Positions 1-6,039 of a stretch of 7,504 nucleotides of DNA are shown here, in pieces. Source of the stretch: DASSJF01 sp035934535 (GTDB lineage: Bacteria; Sysuimicrobiota; Sysuimicrobiia; Sysuimicrobiales; Segetimicrobiaceae); contig DASYXS010000067.1 of assembly GCA_035934535.1 (NCBI GenBank), positions 1-7,504 of the forward strand, read 5' to 3'. A model generated the notes under the pieces. The model ran no database searches and was not told where the DNA came from. It was given only the letters and a program-made list of their open reading frames with translations. Position numbers and translations under genes: made by a program. How positions within the stretch are numbered: the first letter of the stretch is position 1; each line of letters starts with the position of its first letter.

Positions 1-464
1 CCCCGGAACTTGACGAGCTTCGAGCGGCCGCTCGCCGCGCGCGCCACACGCAGCGCAAGCAGCGTCGCCTCGGTGCCGGAGCTCGTGAAGCGCACCATCT
101 CGGCGCCCGGCACGAGCCGGGTGATCCGCTCGGCCCAAAGCAGCTCGCCCTCGTGGTTGGCGCCGTAGTGCGTGCCGAGCCCGACCTGGCGGCGGACCGC
201 CTCGACCACGGCCGGGTGGGCGTGGCCCAGGATCAGCGCCCCGTGCCCCATCGCGTAGTCGATGTACTCGTGTCCGTCGACGTCCCACTTGCGCGCACCC
301 TCGGCGCGGACGATGTAGGGCAGGAACGGGGTGAACTGCCGCGACTCGTGGGTGATCCCGCCGGGCAGCAGGCCGCCCGCGCGCTCGAAGAGCGCCCGGG
401 AACGCGGTCTCGCCCCGATATACTCCCCGGTGAGGTCGGTCGACAGGACCCTCGTCTCGGCCAT
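1..464 (-). CDS. Class III aminotransferase, GSA aminomutase-like (3' end cut by window edge)
   Basis: This is the first 154 residues of a PLP-dependent fold-type I enzyme of the class III aminotransferase / glutamate-1-semialdehyde 2,1-aminomutase group. Visible family features are the N-terminal R-S-R-x-L-F-E-R-A-x-x-L-L-P-G-G block (about residues 20-36), the D-V-D-G-H-E-Y-I-D-Y block (61-70), the G-H-x-H-P segment (80-84), and F-T-S-S-G-T-E-A (126-133), which in this family binds the PLP phosphate. The PLP lysine would lie beyond the left edge, so activity cannot be judged. Family members are usually about 430-460 residues, so roughly a third is present. The ATG start is supported by an AGGAG-type site 8 bases upstream. 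It is divergent from the SDR operon. The G-G-I-T-H-E-S-R sequence fits the broad 'aspartate aminotransferase family' better than housekeeping HemL, so I give no symbol; the substrate is unknown. Confidence 0.9.
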   Translation of the reverse strand, partial: MAETRVLSTDLTGEYIGARPRSRALFERAGGLLPGGITHESRQFTPFLPYIVRAEGARKWDVDGHEYIDYAMGHGALILGHAHPAVVEAVRRQVGLGTHYGANHEGELLWAERITRLVPGAEMVRFTSSGTEATLLALRVARAASGRSKLVKFR

Positions 465-472
465 CGCACACG

Positions 473-478
473 CTCCTT
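473..478 (-). promoter_or_regulatory. Ribosome-binding site of the aminotransferase
   Basis: On the minus strand the sequence reads AAGGAG, 8 bases before the ATG at 464-462. It fixes the aminotransferase start. Confidence 0.75.
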
Positions 479-598
479 CACGACGAGCCCGTTGGACCGG
501 CGGCTCGCGCTCAAGAAGTATTTGTCCCGACCGCCCTGGAATCCCTGTCCGTTGACCGGCGACGCCCGTGCGTCCCGCGGGCTAAGCCCAGCAGGGCG

Positions 599-606
599 AG
601 GAGGGG
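599..606 (+). promoter_or_regulatory. Strong ribosome-binding site of the SDR gene
   Basis: AGGAGGGG contains a near-perfect anti-Shine-Dalgarno match, with the GGAGG core 8 bases ahead of the ATG at 613. It sets the start of the first gene of the plus-strand operon. Confidence 0.8.
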
Positions 607-612
607 ACCGGA

Positions 613-1404
613 ATGGACTATGCCTCGTTGTTCCGGCTCGACGGGCGCGTCGCGCTCGTCGTCGGCGCCGCGTCCGGCATCGGACAGGCATCCGCGCAGG
701 CGCTCGCGGCGCTGGGCGCGGAGGTCGTCTGCGCGGACGTCGACCGCGCGGGCGCGGAGGCGACGGCCCGCCTCATCAAGGACGCCGGCGGCCGGGCGGA
801 AGCCGATCACGTCGATGTGTCGCGGGAGGCGGACGTCGTCCGCCTGGTGTCGGGCGTGGCGGAGCGCCACGCCGCCCTCGGCGTCTGCGTGGTGACGCCG
901 GCGGTGAATGCCCGCAAGCCGGTGTTGAACTACACTGCCGAGGATCTGGACCGCGTGATCACCGTCAATCTGAAGGGCACGTTCTTCGTGCTTCGGGAGG
1001 CCGGCCGGTTGATGGCCGAGCGCGGCGGCGGCAGCATCATCGCGTTTGCATCGATCCGCGCCGTTCAGGTCGAGCCCGGGCAGAGCGTGTATTCCGCGAC
1101 CAAAGCCGGGATCGTGCAGCTCTGCCGGACGCTGGCCGCCGAACTCGGCCCGCGCGGGGTGCGCGTCAACGCGGTCGCGCCGGGCGTCGTGGATACGCCG
1201 CTGACCCGGCAGATCAAGAAAGACGAGGCCTGGTACCGCGCGTACGCCGACCGGAACGCGCTCGGGCGCTGGGCGTCGCCGGAGGAGATCGCCGGCCCGG
1301 TCGCCTTCCTGGCCACCGACGCGGCGCGGTACATCACCGGGTCGGTGCTGTTCGTCGACGGCGGCTGGACCGCGATCGACGGACGGTTCACGCCGCCGCT
1401 GTAG
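613..1404 (+). CDS. SDR-family NAD(P)-dependent oxidoreductase
   Basis: A 263-residue classical short-chain dehydrogenase/reductase, full length for the family; it would oxidise an alcohol or reduce a ketone with a nicotinamide cofactor in the cytoplasm. The Rossmann glycine motif is G-A-A-S-G-I-G at residues 18-24. Asp42 at the end of the second strand (A-D-V-D) suggests NAD(H) rather than NADP(H), by family rule. The catalytic set is visible: Asn119 (V-N-L-K-G), Ser147 (F-A-S-I), Tyr160 and Lys164 (Y-S-A-T-K), then P-G at 190-191 and the usual ending I-T-G-S-V-L-F-V-D-G-G-W at 241-252. The structural N-N-A-G motif after strand four is replaced by T-P-A-V (95-98). It is the first gene of a plus-strand run, 10 bases ahead of the methyltransferase. 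The fold and reaction type are sure; the substrate is unknown (FabG-like, sugar and hydroxyacid dehydrogenases all share this form). Confidence 0.95.
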   Translation: MDYASLFRLDGRVALVVGAASGIGQASAQALAALGAEVVCADVDRAGAEATARLIKDAGGRAEADHVDVSREADVVRLVSGVAERHAALGVCVVTPAVNARKPVLNYTAEDLDRVITVNLKGTFFVLREAGRLMAERGGGSIIAFASIRAVQVEPGQSVYSATKAGIVQLCRTLAAELGPRGVRVNAVAPGVVDTPLTRQIKKDEAWYRAYADRNALGRWASPEEIAGPVAFLATDAARYITGSVLFVDGGWTAIDGRFTPPL

Positions 1405-1414
1405 GAGCATCGGT

Positions 1415-2233
1415 GTGCCGGTGACGCAGGGGGACGGGGTGGCCGTGGGCGCGGAGATGAGCTTCCATTGGGAAATGCTCAGCGACGCGCGCCGCAACGA
1501 GACGTACCGTGCGGCGATCGCCGGCCGGGTGCCCGGACGCGTCGTGTACGACCTCGGCGCCGGAGTCGGGCCGATGTCGCTCTACGCCATGCAGGCCGGC
1601 GCCCGGCGCGTCTACGGGATCGAGACGGACCGCGACGCCTACCAGTATCTCCGCCGGCTCGCGCGCCGCTTTCCGCAGTTCGTGCCGGTGCGGACCGATC
1701 TCGTGCGCGGCACGCTGCCCGAGGAAGCGCCGGACGTGGTCGTCTGCGAGATGTGGTCGTCGTGGCTCACGGATTGGCCGATGGTGCAGGCGCTCAACCG
1801 GATCCGCCGGCGCGCGCCCCGCTGCGAGGTCATTCCGGTGCGGGGCCACCACGTGCTGCAGCTCGCCTACGCCGATCACCGCGCCGGACCGGCGCTCGAA
1901 TTCGTTCCGGGGACGTACGCCGCGATCTTCGGCGACCCGGGTGCGATCGAGGAGATGTCGCTCCCGGTCCTCGCCGCCACGACGGATTTTCAGGGGCCGA
2001 TCCCGCCCCTCGACACGACCGTGTCGCTCGCGCCGCTTTCGAGCGGCACCGTCAACAGCCTGCGGCTGTGGAGCTACGAGGAGGTCCGGGACGGCCATCC
2101 GTCGCCGCGCGTCGGGACCCGCGGCGACGTGCTGATCCGCTGGATCCGTCCGGTCCGCGTCACGCGCGGCCGTCGCGTCCGCGTCCGCGTCCGGCACCGC
2201 TGGGACGCGCGCCTCCGGCTTACGGTGCTGTGA
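1415..2233 (+). CDS. Protein arginine methyltransferase-like SAM-dependent methyltransferase
   Basis: A 272-residue class I SAM methyltransferase. The N-terminal H-W-E-M-L-S-D-A-R-R-N-E-T-Y (residues 18-31) resembles the helix preceding the Rossmann core of PRMTs (consensus like H-E-x-M-L-x-D-x-x-R-x-x-x-Y). Motif I is Y-D-L-G-A-G-V-G-P-M-S-L (45-56). The acidic residue at the end of strand two is Glu70 (Y-G-I-E-T-D). D-V-V-V-C-E-M-W (107-114) matches the first glutamate of the PRMT double-E loop at Glu112. At the place of the second glutamate there is D120-W121, and no T-H-W motif is seen in the C-terminal beta-rich part (about 200-272), which ends in an Arg/Val-alternating strand. It is also shorter than typical PRMTs (about 320+). 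The GTG start has AGGAG 7 bases upstream; an internal ATG at 1457 is a weaker alternative. It lies in an operon between SDR and GlcD-like genes, overlapping the latter by 4 bases. Methyltransferase is firm; arginine or protein as substrate is doubtful. Confidence 0.85.
   Translation: MPVTQGDGVAVGAEMSFHWEMLSDARRNETYRAAIAGRVPGRVVYDLGAGVGPMSLYAMQAGARRVYGIETDRDAYQYLRRLARRFPQFVPVRTDLVRGTLPEEAPDVVVCEMWSSWLTDWPMVQALNRIRRRAPRCEVIPVRGHHVLQLAYADHRAGPALEFVPGTYAAIFGDPGAIEEMSLPVLAATTDFQGPIPPLDTTVSLAPLSSGTVNSLRLWSYEEVRDGHPSPRVGTRGDVLIRWIRPVRVTRGRRVRVRVRHRWDARLRLTVL
2175..2192 (+). repeat. Hexanucleotide tandem repeat (GCGTCC x3) inside the methyltransferase gene
   Basis: Three exact copies of GCGTCC in a row lie in the 3' part of the methyltransferase gene and encode the alternating Arg-Val strand near residues 254-260. 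A change in copy number would keep the frame and add or remove two residues of the strand. Confidence 0.6.
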
Positions 2234-3705
2234 AGGACCTCGCCGCCGCGCGGGTCACCATGGGCGCGAGAGGGGCCCTCGTCGCGGAGCTGGCGGAGGC
2301 CGTCGGGGCGGAGCACGTGTTCGAGCGGCCCTCGGACGTGCTGGCGTACGAATACGACGCCTCGAACATGACGTCGCCGCCCGACCTCGTCGTGCTGCCC
2401 GGCGGCGCCGGCGAAGTCGCCGCGGTCCTTAGGGTCGCCGCGCGTCATCAGGCCCCGGTGATCGCGCGCGGCGCTGGGACCGGCATCGCCGGCGGAGCGC
2501 TTCCGATCATCGGCGGCGTCGTCGCGGCGCTGACGCGGCTCGACCGGATTCTCGCGATCGAGCTCGACAATCGCCTGGCCGTGGTCGAGCCGGGCGTCGT
2601 CAATCTCGACATCACCCGCGCGGTCGCCCCGGACGGCTATTTCTACGCGCCCGATCCCTCGAGCCAGTACGCGAGCAGCATCGGCGGCAACGTCGGCCAC
2701 AACTCGGGCGGGCCGCACACGATCGCGTACGGCGTCACGACCAATCACATCCTCGCCCTCGACGCCGTGCTCGGCGACGGGACGGCCATCCACACCGGCG
2801 GCGCGGCGCCGGACGCGCCGGGGCTCGACCTCACCGGGCTGCTCGTCGGGAGCGAGGGGACGCTCGCGGTCATCACGCGGGTCTGGGTCCGCCTGCTCCG
2901 CCGGCGCGAGGCGGTCACCACGCTGCTGGCAATCTTCGCCGATCTCGACCGTGCGAGCGAGGCCGTCACCGACATCATCAGCCGGGGCGTGGGGCCCGTC
3001 GCCCTCGAGATGCTGGACCGCAACACCATCCAAACGGTCGAGCCGTTCGTCCACGCCGGCTATCCGCTCGACGCGGAGGCCGTGCTGTTGATCGAAGTCG
3101 AAGGGCTGCGCCCCGTGATGTCGCGCGCGGCCGGGATCATCGAAACGATCTGCCGGGCCCACGGGGCGGCGGAGATCCGCGCGGCGAAGTCGGACGCCGA
3201 GCGGGACGCGCTCTGGCTCGGCCGGAAGTCGGCCTTCGGGACCTTCGGCCGGATCGCGATCAACTACTACCTGCACGACGCGGTGGTGCCCCGGTCGCGG
3301 CTGCCCGAAGTGCTGCGGCAGGTACAGGCGATCGCCCGGCGCGAGCGCCTGACGGTGGCGAACGTCTTTCACGCCGGGGACGGCAACCTGCACCCGATCA
3401 TCGTGTTCGACGCGCGGGTTCCCGGCGAGACCGAGCGGGTGATCCGCGCCGGCGAAGAGATGCTGCGGTTGTGCGTGGCCGCCGGCGGGACGATCTCCGG
3501 CGAGCACGGCATCGGTTTCGAAAAGAACAACTACATGCCGTGGATCTACTCCGACGACGATCTCGGCGCGATGCGCCGGGTCAAGGACGCGCTCGATCCG
3601 GACGGGCGGCTGAACCCGTGGAAGATGTTCCCGACGCCGATTTCCTCGGCGGAGGTGCTGATCCGGCCCGCGAAGGTCCCGCTGGGAGACCAGTGGTGGG
3701 TATAG
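2230..3705 (+). CDS. FAD-linked oxidase, GlcD-like (glycolate / D-lactate dehydrogenase family)
   Basis: A 491-residue flavoprotein of the VAO/PCMH family that would oxidise a 2-hydroxyacid (glycolate, D-lactate or a relative) and pass electrons to another carrier. The N-terminal FAD-binding domain (about 45-220) holds R-G-A-G-T-G-I-A-G-G-A at 80-90, Y-A-P-D-P-S-S at 139-145, S-I-G-G-N-V-G-H-N-S-G-G at 150-161 and L-V-G-S-E-G-T-L at 205-212. The C-terminal FAD-oxidase domain has N-V-F-H-A-G-D-G-N-L-H-P at 378-389 and G-T-I-S-G-E-H-G-I-G at 420-429, whose histidines and glutamate form the metal/substrate site in related enzymes. The size equals E. coli GlcD, with no fused Fe-S domain and no GlcE or GlcF gene within the window. 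The GTG start overlaps the upstream stop as GTGA, a typical coupled start; an ATG at 2260 (481 residues) is the alternative. The upstream extension in this frame belongs to the methyltransferase gene and is not coding here. Confidence 0.92.
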   Translation: MKDLAAARVTMGARGALVAELAEAVGAEHVFERPSDVLAYEYDASNMTSPPDLVVLPGGAGEVAAVLRVAARHQAPVIARGAGTGIAGGALPIIGGVVAALTRLDRILAIELDNRLAVVEPGVVNLDITRAVAPDGYFYAPDPSSQYASSIGGNVGHNSGGPHTIAYGVTTNHILALDAVLGDGTAIHTGGAAPDAPGLDLTGLLVGSEGTLAVITRVWVRLLRRREAVTTLLAIFADLDRASEAVTDIISRGVGPVALEMLDRNTIQTVEPFVHAGYPLDAEAVLLIEVEGLRPVMSRAAGIIETICRAHGAAEIRAAKSDAERDALWLGRKSAFGTFGRIAINYYLHDAVVPRSRLPEVLRQVQAIARRERLTVANVFHAGDGNLHPIIVFDARVPGETERVIRAGEEMLRLCVAAGGTISGEHGIGFEKNNYMPWIYSDDDLGAMRRVKDALDPDGRLNPWKMFPTPISSAEVLIRPAKVPLGDQWWV

Positions 3706-4289
3706 CAGCCGTGCGCGCGGGGCGCCCGTGGGCCGCCCTGGCCGCCGGTCTGCTGCTCGCGGCGTCGCTCGCCGGCGCGGCCGCGCGAGGGGAGGCCGGG
3801 GGCGCGTTGACGCCGGGGACGGCCGCGGGCGGGGTGCCGCTTGACGCGACGGTGGACAAAGTCGTCGCGATCCTCGGACGTCCGAGCGCGGAACTGCAAG
3901 ACCCCACGAATCCGCGGATCATCATCCAGCGTTGGGAGCCGCAGTGCCTCGGCGCGCGTTACACGCCCGCGGGAGATCTCCTGGCGATCGACGTTTGGGC
4001 GGATCTCGGCGAGCAGTGCGGGACCGCGGCCGATTACGCCGTGGACGGCGCGGGCGGCCGCCGGATTACCTTCGCCAGCACGCGCACAGACGTGAAGGCC
4101 GCCTTCGGCTATACTCCGAGCCGCGTGCTGCGCGGTTTCACCTTCACCATTTTCGTCTACGACGATCAGGGTGTGGCGTTCTACGTGCGGGACGACGGGC
4201 TACGCCGCGGGCTCGTCGACGCGATGACGGTGTTTCCGCGCGGCGCGTCGCGTTCGGTCTGGAAGCCGGCGTCATGGGACGGGCGGTAA
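3696..4289 (+). CDS. Small exported protein of unknown function
   Basis: A 197-residue protein not recognised as a named family. Residues 1-11 contain two arginines, residues 12-28 form a hydrophobic Ala/Leu-rich core, and A-G-A-A-A (26-30) is a plausible signal peptidase I site, so secretion is likely. The mature part shows two similar halves: 'small residue ... V-D-K-V-V-A-I-L-G-R-P-S' (53-64) and 'T-D-V-K-A-A-F-G-Y-T-P-S-R-V' (131-144), each followed by beta-type segments. This resembles BamE/SmpA-like repeats, where a short helix leads into 'LG.P', but that is inference. Cys84 and Cys108 are the only cysteines of the mature protein and could form a disulfide. I chose the GTG at 3696 because GGGAG lies 7 bases upstream; it overlaps the GlcD-like gene by 10 bases. 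The GTG at 3711 is the alternative. It is the last gene of the operon, and its end overlaps the convergent LOG gene. Confidence 0.75.
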   Translation: MGIAAVRAGRPWAALAAGLLLAASLAGAAARGEAGGALTPGTAAGGVPLDATVDKVVAILGRPSAELQDPTNPRIIIQRWEPQCLGARYTPAGDLLAIDVWADLGEQCGTAADYAVDGAGGRRITFASTRTDVKAAFGYTPSRVLRGFTFTIFVYDDQGVAFYVRDDGLRRGLVDAMTVFPRGASRSVWKPASWDGR

Positions 4290-4814
4290 GCCGCGCCGGA
4301 TCGCCGGGACGACGTCGTCGACCGTCCCGACCAGCCGCACCAAATCGAGGTCTCGGCGCTCGATCCTGACGGCGGCGGAAAGACAGTCCAGCGCGTCGCG
4401 CCACTCCCGGCCCACCAGCACCAGGGGGCGCCGCGGGATTGACTCGGTCTGGAAGAGGTTCCAGGTCAGCGCGACTTCGCCGAGGGTCCCGAGCCCCCCG
4501 GGCATGGCGACGTAGGCGTCGGTCGCGGTGAGCCTCGAGATCCGCTGAAAGAGGTCCGGCATCGCGATCTCTTCCCGGACCCACGGATTCGGCCGGTGCC
4601 GGGCCGCCCACGACGCCACCGTGACGCCGATCGCGTGCCCGCCCGCCTCCACCGCGCCGCGGCTCACGGCCTCCATCACGCCCGCGTATCCGCCCGTGCA
4701 GAGCGTGTAGCCGGCTTCTGTGAGCAGGCGCCCCAACCGGACGGCGTCCCGGTACACGGCATCATCCGGCAGTGACCTCGAGGAACCGAAGACGGTGACG
4801 CAGCCGTTCGACAC
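4272..4814 (-). CDS. LOG-family protein (TIGR00730-like, 'lysine decarboxylase' fold; putative nucleoside 5'-monophosphate phosphoribohydrolase)
   Basis: A 180-residue Rossmann-like protein of the LOG / cytokinin riboside 5'-monophosphate phosphoribohydrolase group; members cleave the base from a nucleoside monophosphate. The N terminus C-V-T-V-F-G-S-S-R (5-13), G-G-Y-A-G-V-M-E-A (41-49) and the signature P-G-G-L-G-T-L-G-E (105-113) are all present. In LOG proteins the last motif binds the phosphoribosyl group and carries the catalytic glutamate (E113 here); E48 is the second expected acidic residue. Many databases misname this family lysine decarboxylase. The GTG start is chosen because AGGAGG stands 8 bases upstream; an ATG at 4901 in the same frame would run across the divergent promoters and start inside the neighbouring gene. 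The 3' end overlaps the exported-protein gene by 18 bases, convergently. The fold is sure; the true substrate (cytokinin nucleotide or another nucleotide) is not. Confidence 0.92.
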   Translation of the reverse strand: MSNGCVTVFGSSRSLPDDAVYRDAVRLGRLLTEAGYTLCTGGYAGVMEAVSRGAVEAGGHAIGVTVASWAARHRPNPWVREEIAMPDLFQRISRLTATDAYVAMPGGLGTLGEVALTWNLFQTESIPRRPLVLVGREWRDALDCLSAAVRIERRDLDLVRLVGTVDDVVPAIRRGLPPVP

Positions 4815-4822
4815 GGTGTGAT

Positions 4823-4828
4823 CCTCCT
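4823..4828 (-). promoter_or_regulatory. Ribosome-binding site that fixes the LOG gene start
   Basis: On the minus strand it reads AGGAGG, 8 bases before the GTG at 4814-4812. This full consensus supports the GTG over the longer ATG start at 4901. Confidence 0.85.
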
Positions 4829-4842
4829 GGATCTCGAACTCC

Positions 4843-4851
4843 TGGCATAAT
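4843..4851 (+). promoter_or_regulatory. Predicted extended -10 promoter of the exported-protein/DinB unit
   Basis: TGGCATAAT is an extended -10 element (TG, one base, then CATAAT with five of six matches). No clear -35 box is seen, which extended -10 promoters tolerate. It lies 25 bases before the GTG at 4877 and overlaps the minus-strand -10 of the LOG gene. Confidence 0.45.
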
Positions 4852-4875
4852 AGAAGGGCGAAAGGACGGACGCAA
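4847..4875 (-). promoter_or_regulatory. Predicted sigma-70-type promoter of the LOG gene
   Basis: Reading the minus strand, TTGCGT (4875-4870) and TATTAT (4852-4847) are separated by exactly 17 bases. The -10 matches consensus at five of six positions and the -35 at three. It would give a short leader of about 25 bases carrying the AGGAGG site. Confidence 0.5.
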
Positions 4876-4876
4876 C

Positions 4877-5518
4877 GTGGCGCAACGAATTCGAATGACA
4901 CACCCGCGGTGGTATCGCGGCACCACCGCGATGTTGGCGCTGTGTGTCGCGCTCGCCGGCGTGCTCTATGTCCGGCCCGCCGCGTCTGCTCCCGCGGCGG
5001 TCGCCCCGGCCGATCGGCCGATCATCGCGGTGGTGGATTTTTACTCGCCGGGCGCCTTACCGATCTCGGTGGTGACGGACCCTGAGCCGTATGCGGCCGA
5101 TGTGTTGACGGGTCTCCTCGTACGCGGAGGCGGGAACGTAATCACCGTGCTGCCGCGCGGCGACGTGCGGGCCGGGGAGCGATCGCTCGGCTGGCGCGCC
5201 CAGGACGCGCTCAACTACAGCCGGCTGGGCGCGCTGGCGCAGGCGCTTCACGCCGATCGGGTGATGCTCGGGTGGATCACCCGCGTGTCGGTGTTTCGGC
5301 AGGACATCCTGGCGTTCAACGCCGACGTGGCGCTCAATATGCAGATGTTCGACGCGCGGCAGGGCCGGATCGTCTGGCAGCGCGAGACCGACGGCTTCGG
5401 CCTCGCCGGCTTTCCGGACTTCGCGGTGCAGATCGCGGTCGAACGGGGGCTGAGCCGAGGGCTCAAACCGGCCGTGGCCGCCGCATCGGCACCTGTCGAT
5501 CGCACCCCGGCGCCGTAA
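4877..5518 (+). CDS. Exported protein, possible CsgG/LpoB/TolB-N-like fold
   Basis: A 213-residue protein with a signal peptide: basic start (M-A-Q-R-I-R ... R-W-Y-R), hydrophobic core at about residues 17-31, and A-A-S-A (35-38) as a likely cleavage site; there is no lipobox cysteine. The mature part opens with R-P-I-I-A-V-V-D-F-Y (47-56), then an 'A-D-V-L-T-G-L-L-V' helix (74-82), V-I-T-V-L-P-R (88-94), a helix L-G-A-L-A-Q-A-L-H-A-D-R-V-M-L-G (117-132) and V-A-L-N-M-Q-M-F-D-A-R-Q-G-R-I-V-W (151-167). This order (strand 'I-A-V-x-D-F', long helix, strand, 'G-x-x-x-x-A-D-x-V-L-x-G', strands ending in 'D-x-x-x-G-x-x-V-W') is that of CsgG, LpoB and GNA1162-type envelope domains; the match is by eye. 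The GTG start has AAGGA 10 bases upstream; an ATG at 4895 has no such site. The product probably acts in the envelope; function unknown. Confidence 0.78.
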   Translation: MAQRIRMTHPRWYRGTTAMLALCVALAGVLYVRPAASAPAAVAPADRPIIAVVDFYSPGALPISVVTDPEPYAADVLTGLLVRGGGNVITVLPRGDVRAGERSLGWRAQDALNYSRLGALAQALHADRVMLGWITRVSVFRQDILAFNADVALNMQMFDARQGRIVWQRETDGFGLAGFPDFAVQIAVERGLSRGLKPAVAAASAPVDRTPAP

Positions 5519-5557
5519 ATCGGCGGGCACGATTTCGAGGGAGAGAGGGCGAGGCAC

Positions 5558-6037
5558 ATGACGGACGATCAGGATCTCAGGAGGCGGCTCGTCGTGCTGC
5601 TGCAGGGAGGGAGGGCGCACGTCACATTCGACAAGGCTGTGGCGCGCCTGCCTGAACCGCTCCGCGGACGGAAGCCGCGGGGCCTCCCGTACTCGCCCTG
5701 GCAGCAGATCGAGCACATCCGGATCGCTCAGGCGGACATGCTCGGCTACACCCGCGATCCGAAGCATCCGTCGTTGAAGTGGCCGGATGAATACTGGCCC
5801 AAGAATCCCGCGCCGCCGTCGCGCGCGGCCTGGGACCGCAGCGTGAAGGCGTATCGCGCCGACCGCCAGGCGTTCTGCGACCTCGTGACGAATCCCGCGA
5901 TCGACGTGCTCGGGGCCCTCCAGCACGACCCGGAGGTCAACGTCGTCCACATGGCGCTGCTCACCGCGCAGCACGCGTCATACCATCTTGGCCAACTCCT
6001 CGTGATCCGGCGCCTCCTCGGCGCCTGGGGCGACTAG
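5558..6037 (+). CDS. DinB-fold (DfsB/YfiT-like) metal-dependent protein
   Basis: A 159-residue four-helix-bundle protein of the DinB superfamily. The expected metal-binding triad is visible: His53 in W-Q-Q-I-E-H-I-R (48-55), and His139 and His143 in Q-H-A-S-Y-H-L-G-Q-L-L-V-I-R-R-L-L-G (138-155), the typical C-terminal helix of the family. Members include bacillithiol and mycothiol transferases and many uncharacterised proteins, so a thiol-transferase role is possible but not shown. The length is normal. AGAGGG stands 8 bases ahead of the ATG. It follows the exported-protein gene by 39 bases and is directly followed by the P-loop NTPase reading frame, so the three may be cotranscribed. E. coli DinB (DNA polymerase IV) is unrelated to this fold, despite the name. 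Confidence 0.88.
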   Translation: MTDDQDLRRRLVVLLQGGRAHVTFDKAVARLPEPLRGRKPRGLPYSPWQQIEHIRIAQADMLGYTRDPKHPSLKWPDEYWPKNPAPPSRAAWDRSVKAYRADRQAFCDLVTNPAIDVLGALQHDPEVNVVHMALLTAQHASYHLGQLLVIRRLLGAWGD

Positions 6038-6039
6038 GC

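Larger units (their letters stand above)
465..612. promoter_or_regulatory. Divergent intergenic region between aminotransferase and SDR operon
   Basis: These 148 bases should hold promoters for both divergent units, but no complete sigma-70-type promoter is convincing. On the plus strand there is a TTGACC at 552-557 (five of six matches to a -35 box) without a good -10 at 16-18 bases. A TTGGAC at 492-497 is followed by a weak AT-richer patch (AAGTAT, 516-521). A small palindrome, GGGCT-A-AGCCC at 579-589, lies just upstream of the SDR ribosome-binding site and could be an operator, but is short enough to be chance. The strong plus-strand ribosome-binding site AGGAGGGG is at 599-606. Confidence 0.3.

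Noticed and set aside
153..1424. Plus-strand 423-residue open frame across the aminotransferase, the intergenic region and the SDR
   Set aside because: It spans two recognisable genes in other frames and has no domain sense.
1468..2229. Upstream extension of the GlcD-like frame back to 1468
   Set aside because: This stretch is the methyltransferase gene in another frame; the extension is Arg/Pro-rich and unlike GlcD. The coupled GTG at 2230 is a better start.
2074..3507. Long antisense open frame (477 residues) opposite the GlcD-like gene
   Set aside because: Its translation is low-complexity Arg/Asp/Ala-rich and matches no family, as expected of a shadow frame in high-GC DNA; the plus strand carries full GlcD motifs.
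3471..3695. Upstream extension of the small exported protein to 3471
   Set aside because: It overlaps the conserved C terminus of the GlcD-like protein and would bury the signal peptide inside the protein.
4305..4329. Inverted repeat CGGGACG ... CGTCCCG with an 11-base spacer as a terminator
   Set aside because: It lies within the LOG coding sequence, has a large loop and is not followed by a T-run on either strand; short GC-rich dyads are common here.
4886..4893. Palindrome CGAATTCG as an operator
   Set aside because: It falls inside the coding start of the exported-protein gene and is only 8 bases long; there is no second copy in the promoter region.
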